A DNA stretch of 64,000 nucleotides from Candidatus Gastranaerophilales bacterium (GTDB lineage: Bacteria; Cyanobacteriota; Vampirovibrionia; Gastranaerophilales; Gastranaerophilaceae): NCBI GenBank assembly GCA_944324345.1, contig CALUVT010000001.1, positions 558,001 through 622,000 of the forward strand, given 5' to 3'. Below, piece by piece: positions 35,735-43,904 of the stretch; position 1 is the stretch's first letter; each line of letters starts with the position of its first letter. The notes under the pieces were generated by a model. It was not told where the DNA came from. It did not search any database and saw nothing but the letters and a program-made list of their open reading frames with translations. Both the position numbers and the translations under genes were made by a program.

Positions 35735-35916
35735 TAACTACTACAATTAACTTTATAACACTATAAAACTCTAATTACAAGCACATTTATATTTTATGTA
35801 CGTTATGTTTTGTGAAAAACTATTTTTAACAAAAATTTACACCTCTAAAAGTTTTCTTGGTAAGAATTATTTTTGTTGTAAAATACAAGAATAATAGTAA
35901 AGAAATGAGGTAAAAG

Positions 35917-36252
35917 ATGAATACGGCAGTTTTGGTAGGCAGAGTCGGTAGAGATGCTGAGATTAGATATTTTGAATCAGGCAAAGTAAAAGCAAACTTT
36001 TCTATTGCAGTTAACCGCTGGGATGCTAAAACAAAGTCAGAAGTTGCGGATTGGTTTAATATTGATGTTTGGGATAAACTTGCAGAATTCGCAGGTGAAT
36101 ATGTGAAAAAAGGAGTTCAAGTCGTAGTTGATGGGAGAATTGGTCAAAATAAATGGACTGATAAAGCTACTGGTAATGATAGAGAAAACTTCTTAATAAT
36201 TGCAAACAGCATAAGACTATTAGGATCAAAAAGAGACGTTCAAGAAATATGA
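35917..36252 (+). CDS. ssb: Single-stranded DNA-binding protein, short form
   Basis: 111 aa OB-fold protein: MNTAVLVGRVGRDAEIRYFESGK, the WFNIDVWDKLAE core and VVVDGRIGQNKW are typical of SSB. It ends GSKRDVQEI directly after the OB fold. The Gly/Gln-rich linker and acidic DDDIPF-type tail that recruits repair proteins in most bacteria are absent. GAGG precedes the ATG. Its stop overlaps the start of the DUF1537 kinase gene (ATGA). Whether this is the main SSB cannot be told here. Confidence 0.92.
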   Translation: MNTAVLVGRVGRDAEIRYFESGKVKANFSIAVNRWDAKTKSEVADWFNIDVWDKLAEFAGEYVKKGVQVVVDGRIGQNKWTDKATGNDRENFLIIANSIRLLGSKRDVQEI

Positions 36253-37571
36253 TAATCAATTCTAACATAGTTGGTATAATTGCGGATGATTTGACAGGAG
36301 CTAACGATACCGCTTTGCAGTTCCATTTGAAAGGTGCTAATACACAGATTTTGTTGTCTGATGAAATAGAGCCCTTGAATATAAAAGGTACGCAAACTTG
36401 GGCGATTTCGACAGAATCAAGAAATGTTGATCCTGAAATTGCGTATGAAAAAGTTGTCCGTGCGGCAAAAATGCTTCAAGAAAAGATTAACCCTGATTTT
36501 GTCTACAAAAAAATTGATTCTACCGTAAGAGGTAATATTGCGGTAGAAGTTTTGGGGCTTATGGATGCTATGGGATATGATGCTGCAATTGTTGTCCCAG
36601 CTTTCCCGGCAGAAATTAGAACTACAGTTGGCGGTTATCATCTTCTTAAGGGTATACCAATAGAAAGAACAGAAATGGCTAGAGACCCTCATTCACCTAT
36701 ATTTGAGTCTCATCTGCCAACTCTTTTGAAGTCACAGATTTTGCCACAGTACCAAGATTTAATTAGCCAGATAGAATTGAAGACTGTCATGAAGGGTGCA
36801 GGTCCTATATTACAGAAAATAAACGAGCTTGTTAATGCTGGTAAAAAGCTTATTGTGGCTGATGCTGTTTCAACTGTTGATATTGAACAGATTGCTCTTG
36901 CTATCAAAAAAAGTGAAAACAAAATTCTTCCATCTGGTACAGCTGCATTTGCTCAGGCTTTGAGTGAATTTTGGTTGGCGGATTTGGATAGTCAGCATAT
37001 AATGAAAACATTCCCAAGACTCCCAAAATTCATCGTGTCAGGCAGTGCTACGCAAATTACAGCAAATCAAATAGATAAACTTGAAAAAAGTGATGAGTTT
37101 GAAGATATTTTATCTATTAAATTAGACTTAAAAACAGTTTTACAAGGTGTAAATGATGAGCTTGTAAATCGTATAGTTTCGAACCTCCGTTTTGATAATA
37201 CCGTAGTAGTTCATACTTCAAATCTGATTAAAGAGTTTGATGGTTTTTCGGATGATTCTTTAAATGCGGAATTGACAAAGGCTAATTTAGCAAATGTTAT
37301 AACTGATTTTCTTGCTGAATTAACAAAACGCGTAATAAAAGAAAAAGAAACTATATTAATAACACTGGGTGGTGAAACTTCATATAAATGCTGCAATGCT
37401 ATTGATGCTTGTCAATTGCAGCTTGTTGATGAGGTAGCACCGGCTATTGCCCTTTGTTTGGATCATAACGCACAGTGGATTGTTACAAAGTCAGGGAATT
37501 TGGGAAATGCAAATACTTTAGTTGATATTCTCAAATATCTTGATACCCATGGCGGTTTGCAAGATGCGTAA
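36249..37571 (+). CDS. DUF1537 four-carbon acid sugar kinase family protein
   Basis: 440 aa. The N-terminal domain has GIIADDLTGANDTA (about 8-21), KKIDSTVRGN (about 86-95), VVPAFPAE and RDPHSPIFES. The C-terminal nucleotide-binding domain has VVHTSN and LITLGGETSYKC (about 365-380). The family phosphorylates D-threonate, D-erythronate and similar four-carbon acids, usually at O4. It overlaps the downstream PdxA-type gene by 8 bp, matching DtnK-PdxA2 pairs of D-threonate catabolism. With no acid-sugar transporter or aldolase nearby, a kinase for 4-hydroxythreonine feeding vitamin B6 synthesis is an alternative (inference). Confidence 0.85.
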   Translation: MIINSNIVGIIADDLTGANDTALQFHLKGANTQILLSDEIEPLNIKGTQTWAISTESRNVDPEIAYEKVVRAAKMLQEKINPDFVYKKIDSTVRGNIAVEVLGLMDAMGYDAAIVVPAFPAEIRTTVGGYHLLKGIPIERTEMARDPHSPIFESHLPTLLKSQILPQYQDLISQIELKTVMKGAGPILQKINELVNAGKKLIVADAVSTVDIEQIALAIKKSENKILPSGTAAFAQALSEFWLADLDSQHIMKTFPRLPKFIVSGSATQITANQIDKLEKSDEFEDILSIKLDLKTVLQGVNDELVNRIVSNLRFDNTVVVHTSNLIKEFDGFSDDSLNAELTKANLANVITDFLAELTKRVIKEKETILITLGGETSYKCCNAIDACQLQLVDEVAPAIALCLDHNAQWIVTKSGNLGNANTLVDILKYLDTHGGLQDA

Positions 37572-38451
37572 GATAGCCATAACAACAGGTGATCCCAATG
37601 GAATAGGGGCTGAAATTACTATAAAAGCTCTTAACCATTTAAATCTAACACCTGATATGGTTGTGTTGGTTTCAAATAGAAAAGTTTTGGACTTTTACGG
37701 GGAATTAAATTGTGCCTATGAAGTTATAGAAATTCCTTATGATGCAGAAATTAAGCCAGGAGAGCTCTCAAAAGATGCAGGGGAATTTTCTTTCCAATCA
37801 GTAAAAAAAGCATGTGAAATTGGTGCAGCCGCAATTGTTACAGCTCCTGTTGCGAAGAATGCTTTGTATCTTGCCGGACACAAATTCAACGGGCAGACAG
37901 AAATTTTACAAAAATATTTAGCACATGATAAGCAGCTTGCAGAAATGCTTTTTGTCGCAGGGAAGTTTAGGGTTCTTCTTTTAACTCGTCATGTCGCTTT
38001 GAAAGATATTAATCTTACAAAAGAAATAGTTGTTGAAAAAATTTCTAATTTAAAATACTTTTTTGAAAAAAAATTAGGGATTGTAAATCCAAAATTTGCA
38101 CTTTGCGGATTTAACCCACATGCAGGTGAAGACGGAATTTTGGGAAGAGAAGAAATAGAAATTTTAATTCCGGCAGTAGAAATTTTGAGAAATAATGGTG
38201 TTAATATAACAAATCCATTGCCGGCTGATACTTTGTTTATAAAAGCATTGGATTATGACTGCTGTATTGCAAATTATCACGATCAGGGTTTAATCCCAAT
38301 AAAAACAGTTGCAGGAGACAAGACTGTAAATATGACGATCGGGCTTGATATTATAAGAACATCTCCGGGACATGGAACTGCTTTTGATATTGCCGGAAAA
38401 AACATTGCAAATCCAACAGGCATGATTGAGGCAATTAAAGCTGTTTTGTAA
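37564..38451 (+). CDS. pdxA: PdxA family 4-phospho-hydroxyacid dehydrogenase
   Basis: 295 aa from the ATG at 37564 (MRKIAITTGDPNGIGAEI, the family N terminus), overlapping the kinase gene by 8 bp. PdxA motifs are TAPVAKNAL, the phosphate-binding KFNGQTEIL, and the three metal-ligand histidines in TRHVAL, GFNPHAGEDG and NYHDQGLIP. PdxA oxidises 4-phosphohydroxy-L-threonine in pyridoxal phosphate synthesis; PdxA2 oxidises D-threonate/D-erythronate 4-phosphate. Sequence alone does not decide; the kinase partner points to PdxA2-like use or a coupled B6 route. Shorter than the usual 320-330 aa. Confidence 0.88.
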   Translation: MRKIAITTGDPNGIGAEITIKALNHLNLTPDMVVLVSNRKVLDFYGELNCAYEVIEIPYDAEIKPGELSKDAGEFSFQSVKKACEIGAAAIVTAPVAKNALYLAGHKFNGQTEILQKYLAHDKQLAEMLFVAGKFRVLLLTRHVALKDINLTKEIVVEKISNLKYFFEKKLGIVNPKFALCGFNPHAGEDGILGREEIEILIPAVEILRNNGVNITNPLPADTLFIKALDYDCCIANYHDQGLIPIKTVAGDKTVNMTIGLDIIRTSPGHGTAFDIAGKNIANPTGMIEAIKAVL

Positions 38452-38541
38452 ACTTATTTTAATTTTATTTGCAGAACTATTTATCTTTGTGTTATCTCTT
38501 GTGTAGTATATTTTTAATAAAAAAATGAAAGGGGTATGAAT

Positions 38542-38889
38542 ATGGGTAAAGTAGGTCCTATTTTAGCATCCATTTGTGTTATTTTAGGTGGTGCTGCCTT
38601 ATATAAAGGGAAGTCTGATATAGCAAAACAAAAAAATGAAATATCAATGTTGGATTCTGCAAGATACGAAAATGCATCTAAAAGGCTCAAGGATGAGTTG
38701 ATTGTGCCGATTAACCTTGAGGATTTTAGTCATAACCATTCTACAGAAGTTAATTTTTGGGAAAGGGAATACAGAGCTGTGAAAGATTCAATAGCGGCGT
38801 TGAATTCAGAATCTGCCAAAAAGGCTTACCTAAAAGGTTCACAAATTGCAAATGATTCAGTGAAAAATGTTTTGAAATCTGTTAAATAA
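38542..38889 (+). CDS. Small membrane-anchored protein of unknown function
   Basis: 115 aa. One N-terminal hydrophobic helix (VGPILASICVILGGAALY) is followed by a helical, charged domain (SDIAKQKNEISMLDSARYE, later NFWEREYRAVKDSIAAL). This suggests a periplasmic or cytoplasmic coiled-coil on a membrane anchor. GGGG at 38531-38534 is correctly spaced for the ATG at 38542, not for the ATG at 38536. It is followed by a strong terminator. Family not recognised. Confidence 0.65.
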   Translation: MGKVGPILASICVILGGAALYKGKSDIAKQKNEISMLDSARYENASKRLKDELIVPINLEDFSHNHSTEVNFWEREYRAVKDSIAALNSESAKKAYLKGSQIANDSVKNVLKSVK

Positions 38890-38890
38890 A

Positions 38891-38926
38891 AAAGAAGACC
38901 TCATAAAACGAGGTCTTCTTTTTTTA
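38891..38926. terminator. Bidirectional terminator between the 38542 gene and secF
   Basis: AAGAAGACCTC and GAGGTCTTCTT form an 11-bp stem with an ATAAAAC loop, flanked by A and T runs. Confidence 0.88.
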
Positions 38927-38938
38927 TTCATGAATAAT

Positions 38939-39916
38939 TTAGGCTGCTTTAACCTGTTTTTTATCATTCCAAAAATCAACAAGCATACTGCAGAAGAATA
39001 TACTTGAATAAGTCCCGATTGCAATCCCTAATATCATTGCAAGAACGAAGTCTTTTGTAGTTACACCTCCAAAGAAGTATAATGCCAACAATGTGATTAA
39101 TGTTGTTAGTGATGTATTTATACTTCTTGTCAATGTTTGATTTACTGATGCATCTACAATTTCACCAAATGACATTTTCTTAGAGTAATATCTCAAGTTT
39201 TCTCTAATTCTGTCAAATACAACAATTGTATCGTGAACTGAGAAACCTATTACAGTAAGGATTGCGGTTATGAATAATCCATCAATTTGGACGTTATATA
39301 AAAGTCCCAATATTGAAAATATTCCGCAAACAAATATTACGTCATGCAACACCCCAAGAATGGCTGCCAAGGCATAATCAAACCTAAATCTGAATGATAG
39401 ATATGCAACAATTCCCAAAAACGCCAAAGTTACGGCAATTAAAGAATTTTTAAATAATTCTTTCCCCATTGTAGGCCCGACCGAACTAACTGAAATTAAC
39501 TCAGGATTTGTATATTCGGTTTTCAATTGTTCTGTAATTTTGTCTTGGTCTGCTGAATCTTTATCAATAAATTTAGTTCTTATTGAAATTATAGAATTGA
39601 TGTTTGATTTTGTATTTTTTTGTTGTTCACTGTTTACATTCAGGATTTGAATGTATGGGTTTTCGATTCCTACTTTTTCCAAGCTGTTTCTTGTCTTTGT
39701 AACGTCGCTGTTACTTAATTTTTGCTCAAGCCCGTATTGTAAAATTGTTCCGCCGGTATAATCAATTCCTACTTTCATTGGAGCGTGATTTGCATAAGTT
39801 ACGGATGAATATATCATCGCAATAATCCCAGGAACAAGCAGTATACATGTTAAAGTCATCCACCACCATCTGAATTTTACTATATGAACTAAGTGTTTTC
39901 TTCCTGTATTTATCAT
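38939..39916 (-). CDS. secF: Protein translocase subunit SecF
   Basis: 325 aa. An N-terminal transmembrane helix is followed by a periplasmic domain with GIDYTGGTILQYG (the D-[FY]-x-GG motif) and five C-terminal helices with SSVGPTMGKELF, GVLHDVIFVCGIF and VIGFSVHDTIVVFDRIREN, the SecF/RND signature. With SecD it uses the proton gradient to complete protein export. The gene is 23 bp downstream of secD. Confidence 0.97.
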   Translation of the reverse strand: MINTGRKHLVHIVKFRWWWMTLTCILLVPGIIAMIYSSVTYANHAPMKVGIDYTGGTILQYGLEQKLSNSDVTKTRNSLEKVGIENPYIQILNVNSEQQKNTKSNINSIISIRTKFIDKDSADQDKITEQLKTEYTNPELISVSSVGPTMGKELFKNSLIAVTLAFLGIVAYLSFRFRFDYALAAILGVLHDVIFVCGIFSILGLLYNVQIDGLFITAILTVIGFSVHDTIVVFDRIRENLRYYSKKMSFGEIVDASVNQTLTRSINTSLTTLITLLALYFFGGVTTKDFVLAMILGIAIGTYSSIFFCSMLVDFWNDKKQVKAA

Positions 39917-39939
39917 TTTTTTACCTTTCCTTAAATTAA

Positions 39940-41247
39940 TTAGTCAAGAATTCCGAAACGTGCTTTTTCTCGTTTGGTTTCTGTTGCTTCATAGCTTTGT
40001 CCGATTTCATCTTTTCTTAATCCGAACAATGCAGGATGTTTAAGTTCTCCAGTACCAAAGATTAAATGCATAAAGTTTTTAGTAACTGTAATGGCACTGA
40101 ACATTGAAACAAGAACACCTATAGCAAGTGTTAAAGCAAAGCCTTTAACAACACTTGTTCCGAGAAGATAAAGTATCGTACAGGTAATTATTGTCGTCAT
40201 ATTTGAATCAAAGATACTTGTAAATGCCCTATCGAAACCTGAATTAATAGCAGTAAACAAATTTCTTCCCGCTCTTAATTCTTCCTTAGTTCTTTCAAAA
40301 ATAAGGATATTTGCATCAACTGCCATACCGATTGACAAAATAAACCCTGCAATACCGGCAAGAGTTAAAGTTACAGGTATTGTCTTAAATAGTGCAAATA
40401 AAATAATACTGTATATTATTAACGCAATATCTGCAATTAAACCAGGTATATGATAGAAAGCAATCATGAATATCATAACAACTGACAATCCAATGATACC
40501 TGCTTTTTTTGATTTTGCAATACTGTCTGCACCAAGTGTAGGGCCAACTGTATTTTCTTCAACAATTTTGGCAGGGACAGGTAATGCTCCGGCATTTAGT
40601 AAGTTAACCATTCTTTCTGCTTCGTCATAAGCAAATCCGCTTTCTCCTCCTGAAATCTGAGCCTTTCCTCCATAAATTGCTTCATTAACACGCGGTGCTG
40701 ATTGAAGTTCTCCATCAAAGAAGATTGCCATTTGCTGACCGACCAAAGCTTTTGTTAAGTCTGCAAACTTTTTAGCACCTTCTCCATTGAATTCAAGTGA
40801 TACAACCCATTGGCCAGTTGCATCAGTACTAAGTGTTGATTTTGCAAGGTCACGACCTGTTAAGCCTGTCGAAACCCAAATTGGAGAACCGTCAGGAGCT
40901 TTCCCTTCTTTTTTGAATTCCAACTGTGCAGTTTCCCCGATAAAAGCCTTTGCTTCTTTCAAGTCTGTAACGTTTGGAATCTCGATCAACAACCTTTTGT
41001 CTCCGACCTGCTGAACAACTGTTTCTGCTACGCCAAGCTTGTTAACACGTTGTTCTATAGCAAACTGCAATCTGCTCATAACATCAGGTGTAATTTTAGC
41101 AATGCTGTCGGTAGTTTCTGCCTCAAGTACGAGTCTTGAACCTCCGACAAGATCAAGCCCAAGTTTTGTCGGTTTAACGAAGATAAGCACTGTCGATACT
41201 ATGACTACTGCTACGATAAACCAGAACATTAAAATTTTGTTTTTCAT
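39940..41247 (-). CDS. secD: Protein translocase subunit SecD
   Basis: 435 aa, on the short side for SecD. Motifs are GLDLVGGSRLVLE (about 32-44), the periplasmic P1 base domain (QFAIEQRVNKLGVAE), EENTVGPTLGADSI and the transmembrane signature SIGMAVDANILIFERTKEELR. The short length fits a P1 domain with a reduced head. It partners secF immediately downstream, with dapA 98 bp upstream on the same strand. Confidence 0.97.
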   Translation of the reverse strand: MKNKILMFWFIVAVVIVSTVLIFVKPTKLGLDLVGGSRLVLEAETTDSIAKITPDVMSRLQFAIEQRVNKLGVAETVVQQVGDKRLLIEIPNVTDLKEAKAFIGETAQLEFKKEGKAPDGSPIWVSTGLTGRDLAKSTLSTDATGQWVVSLEFNGEGAKKFADLTKALVGQQMAIFFDGELQSAPRVNEAIYGGKAQISGGESGFAYDEAERMVNLLNAGALPVPAKIVEENTVGPTLGADSIAKSKKAGIIGLSVVMIFMIAFYHIPGLIADIALIIYSIILFALFKTIPVTLTLAGIAGFILSIGMAVDANILIFERTKEELRAGRNLFTAINSGFDRAFTSIFDSNMTTIITCTILYLLGTSVVKGFALTLAIGVLVSMFSAITVTKNFMHLIFGTGELKHPALFGLRKDEIGQSYEATETKREKARFGILD

Positions 41248-41345
41248 TTTTTATCCTCTTTATTAACTGTTTTAATTTTCTCTTTGATTTTCTGATTTCT
41301 CATATTATTTTATTAAAAACCAGATTTTTTTATAACCCTTTCAGG

Positions 41346-42239
41346 CTAATCTTCATGAATTTCGTCCAGAACCATAAACAATTCTTTCTTTTCGATTGAA
41401 GATAGTTCTACAAGCGGACGTCTTACAAAATCTTGTATTAAACCTTTGTGAGCCAAAGCCGCTTTAACAGGGACAGGGTTTGGAGCCATAAATAGTTTTC
41501 TGAATGCAGGATACAACTTTTTGTGCATATTTACGGCAGCTAAGAATTCTCCTGTTTTGTAGTTCCTTATCATAGATTTTATCTCTGAACCAAAAATGTG
41601 AGAAGCTACTGATACAACTCCTCTTGCACCCAATGACATCATTGGAAGTGTAAGACTGTCGTCCCCTGAATATATTGAAAAATCAGCAGGACAGCATATT
41701 TTCATCTCAGTTATAGCATCCATATCTGAGCAACTCTGCTTAATCCCGACAATATTTGAATATTTTTCAGCGAGTGTGGCAACAGTTTCCGGTAACATAT
41801 TTACACCGGTTCTTCCCGGAATGTTATAGATAATCACCGGGATATCAACGCTTTCCGCTACAGCTGAAAAATGCTCGATCATACCTTGTTGAGAAGGTTT
41901 ATTATAGTAAGGTACAACTGAAAGAATTGCGTCGACATTTTCCTTTTGAGCCCATTTTGCAGCCATTACGGCAGTTTCTGTGCAATTAGAACCTGCGTTC
42001 ATAATAACCTTTGCTTTATTAACTGCAGCTCTTTTTACAGTGCTCAAAAGTTCAAATTCTTCTTCATGAGTTAATGTTGGACCTTCTCCTGTGGTTCCTG
42101 CGACCAAAACAGCATCACTTCCATGTGTGACAAGATGTTTTGTTAACTGCTCGGCTTTATCATAATCAATTTCTCTTTTTTCATTAAACGGTGTAACCAT
42201 TGCGGTAATGACTTCGCCTGCATCGTATCTTAACGCCAT
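41346..42239 (-). CDS. dapA: 4-hydroxy-tetrahydrodipicolinate synthase
   Basis: Condenses pyruvate with aspartate semialdehyde for lysine and diaminopimelate (peptidoglycan) synthesis. 297 aa TIM barrel. Motifs are GTTGEGPTLTHEE (about 46-58), the tyrosine relay VVPYYNKPSQQG and the Schiff-base lysine in NIVGIKQSCSDMD (about 160-172). An SD (AAGAGG) precedes the ATG. Probably transcribed with secDF. Confidence 0.97.
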   Translation of the reverse strand: MALRYDAGEVITAMVTPFNEKREIDYDKAEQLTKHLVTHGSDAVLVAGTTGEGPTLTHEEEFELLSTVKRAAVNKAKVIMNAGSNCTETAVMAAKWAQKENVDAILSVVPYYNKPSQQGMIEHFSAVAESVDIPVIIYNIPGRTGVNMLPETVATLAEKYSNIVGIKQSCSDMDAITEMKICCPADFSIYSGDDSLTLPMMSLGARGVVSVASHIFGSEIKSMIRNYKTGEFLAAVNMHKKLYPAFRKLFMAPNPVPVKAALAHKGLIQDFVRRPLVELSSIEKKELFMVLDEIHED

Positions 42240-42328
42240 ATAAACCTCTTTTCCCTTATCTGTCTATCCCTATAAAAAAAATTATAAAACAAACTAAAAT
42301 AAAATCTATAATATATTAAGTTTATTTA

Positions 42329-42357
42329 TTGTAGTCTTTCAAAATTTGTGTTATAAT
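42329..42357 (+). promoter_or_regulatory. Predicted promoter of the poly-G prepilin locus
   Basis: TTGTAG (42329-42334), a 17-bp spacer and TATAAT (42352-42357). It lies about 30 nt upstream of the ATG at 42388, which has an AAAGGAG ribosome-binding site. Confidence 0.65.
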
Positions 42358-42387
42358 TAATATACGGAAATAAGAAAGGAGCAAAGT

Positions 42388-42477
42388 ATGAATATATTAA
42401 GAAATATTAAGAATTTCGGGGGGGGGGGAGCACTCATAGCTTTGGTTCAAGCTTATTGTCTTGTAAAAAACAAATAA
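42388..42477 (+). CDS. Short poly-G-containing ORF upstream of prepilin B (29 codons)
   Basis: ATG at 42388 with AAAGGAG about 6 nt upstream and a promoter. With the G11 tract the product begins MNILRNIKNFGGGGALIAL and stops at 42477, after VQAYCLVKNK. The end VQAYCLV aligns with YQAFTLA, the cleavage-site region of the 50379 prepilin, so this may be a decayed prepilin 5' end. With a tract of 9 or 12 G the same start reads without a stop through 35 more codons into FTLAEV of prepilin B. It is either a frame-switching leader or a remnant. Confidence 0.6.
   Translation: MNILRNIKNFGGGGALIALVQAYCLVKNK
42418..42428 (+). repeat. Poly-G tract (G11)
   Basis: Eleven consecutive G in an AT-rich genome, within the coding start of the 42388 ORF. 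Homopolymers of this length are prone to slipped-strand changes and also to sequencing error. Confidence 0.95.
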
Positions 42478-42510
42478 TATGCTATAATAGTGATATGAAA
42501 TATCACTATT
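42461..42510 (+). promoter_or_regulatory. Leaderless promoter and start-codon hairpin of prepilin B
   Basis: TTGTAA (42461-42466), a 16-bp spacer and TATAAT (42483-42488), 6 nt before the ATG at 42495. AATAGTGATAT (42486-42496), GAA, ATATCACTATT (42500-42510) is an 11-bp perfect inverted repeat that includes the start codon. In a longer transcript from the upstream promoter the start would be inside a hairpin; in the leaderless transcript the left arm would be mostly missing. Confidence 0.55.
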
Positions 42511-43235
42511 GTGAAAAATTTGCTTTTACACTTGCTGAGGTTTTAATTACATTAGGTATTATAGGTGTTGTTGCGGCAATGACTTTACCATCTTTGATTT
42601 CAAATCATCAAAAAAATGTTGTTGAAACTTCACTTAAAAAATCTTATTCAATATTATCTCAAATGTTACAACGCTCTGAACTTGAAAACGGTGATGCTGA
42701 AAGTTGGACTTTGCCTGATGCATCAAGAGCATCTGCTAATGAATTCTTTATGATGTATTTTTATCCGTATTTAAATATAGTTGAAACACAAGAGCAAGCA
42801 AGGGATTATAATAGGATTTTTACATCAGTTGATGCAGCATCAGGCACCCAAAGTTGGTATTATGCAAATAATCATAACTCTTCATGGTATAATCTTGCAG
42901 ATGGTACTTCTCTTTCGCTGAGACCTATGAACAGTTTTTCAACAGGAATAAATGTTGTATTACCTTGTGCAAAGAATAAGGAAAGATTAATAGTTGGTAA
43001 AGATGTTTTTAATTTTACTTTGCGCAACTATGGGAATAAGAGGATAATTTCGGCATTTGACTATCCCCAAATTTGGTCATGTGATATGGTTAATAACACA
43101 AATAGAACAGCTTTTCTAAACAGATGTAAGGGGATTGAAAGCGGCGGTGCCGGAGTTTCTACCGGAAGTTATTGTTCCGCATTAATTTACTGTAACGGCT
43201 GGAAAATTCCTGATGATTACCCAATAAAATTTTAA
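42495..43235 (+). CDS. Type IV prepilin-like protein (prepilin B)
   Basis: 246 aa from the ATG at 42495: leader MKYHYCEKFA, then the FTLAEVLITLGIIGVVAAM helix, with Ala rather than Gly before the cleavage site. The globular domain shows the motifs shared with prepilins A and C: ENGDAESW, GKDVFNFTL, and the C-terminal CSALIYCNGWK..DDYPIKF. Several paired cysteines (CAKNK, WSCDM, NRCKG) suggest disulfides. No SD lies before this start; it may be read from a leaderless transcript or as a fusion from 42388 when the G tract is in frame. Confidence 0.85.
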   Translation: MKYHYCEKFAFTLAEVLITLGIIGVVAAMTLPSLISNHQKNVVETSLKKSYSILSQMLQRSELENGDAESWTLPDASRASANEFFMMYFYPYLNIVETQEQARDYNRIFTSVDAASGTQSWYYANNHNSSWYNLADGTSLSLRPMNSFSTGINVVLPCAKNKERLIVGKDVFNFTLRNYGNKRIISAFDYPQIWSCDMVNNTNRTAFLNRCKGIESGGAGVSTGSYCSALIYCNGWKIPDDYPIKF

Positions 43236-43301
43236 GTTTGTGTATTCATATAAATTAAACTTTCTACATACTGATATGTTTTCATGCTAAAATTTTTATA
43301 T

Positions 43302-43904
43302 ATGGATTTTATAAACAGATTACAAAATCTAAATAATAAACAAAAAGCATATATAGGAGCTTTAGCGGCAATAATAGGATTATTGGTATGGGCTTTTATT
43401 TCTGCAGGTGTTATTACGCATAATTTCAACAGAAGCCAGTTGCAGACCGACCAAGACAGGCAGGAGGCCTTGATTCATGGTATTATTTTGACCGAAACAA
43501 AGGATGAACAAAAATATTGGGAAATTTATGGTGAAACCGGAAATTATGACAGTAAAAACGGGGTAGCCATGTTAGACAATGTTGTAGGAAATTTTTACGG
43601 AGATGATAATCAAGTTTCTATGAGCTTTGAATCTACAAAGGGAACTTATAATGAGGTAAAAAAACAGATTATCCTTTACGAAGATACGTTTATTGTGTTA
43701 AAGGATTTGACAACTTTGAGAGCAAATAAGCTTGTCTGGTCTGGTCGTGATATTCCGATAATTGCAGAGGGAAATGTAAGAATTACGCGTGCGGATGAAT
43801 TTTTGGCAACGGCTTCCAAAGTTGAAATCAGCCCTGATTATGATAAATTTAAAATTACGGGGAAAACTGTTTCCAAGATATATGATAGTAAGGAGAAAAA
43901 GTGA
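43302..43904 (+). CDS. lptC: LptC-like lipopolysaccharide export protein
   Basis: 200 aa. An N-terminal membrane anchor (AYIGALAAIIGLLVWAFISA) precedes a periplasmic beta-jellyroll domain with the LptC-type pattern (ILTETKDEQKYWEIYGETG, later LRANKLVWSG and EGNVRITRADEFLATASKVE). It would bridge the LptBFG ATPase and LptA. Start choice: an extended -10 (TGC-TAAAAT, 43285-43293) ends 8 nt before the ATG at 43302, while the ATG at 43284 lies inside that promoter; no SD fits either. The stop overlaps the lptA GTG by 4 bp. Confidence 0.85.
   Translation: MDFINRLQNLNNKQKAYIGALAAIIGLLVWAFISAGVITHNFNRSQLQTDQDRQEALIHGIILTETKDEQKYWEIYGETGNYDSKNGVAMLDNVVGNFYGDDNQVSMSFESTKGTYNEVKKQIILYEDTFIVLKDLTTLRANKLVWSGRDIPIIAEGNVRITRADEFLATASKVEISPDYDKFKITGKTVSKIYDSKEKK

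Noticed and set aside
35640-35916. T-box riboswitch upstream of thrS
   Set aside because: GGGGTGGATCC recalls the T-box GGGTGGNACC core only on the wrong strand, and no specifier or antiterminator structure is visible.
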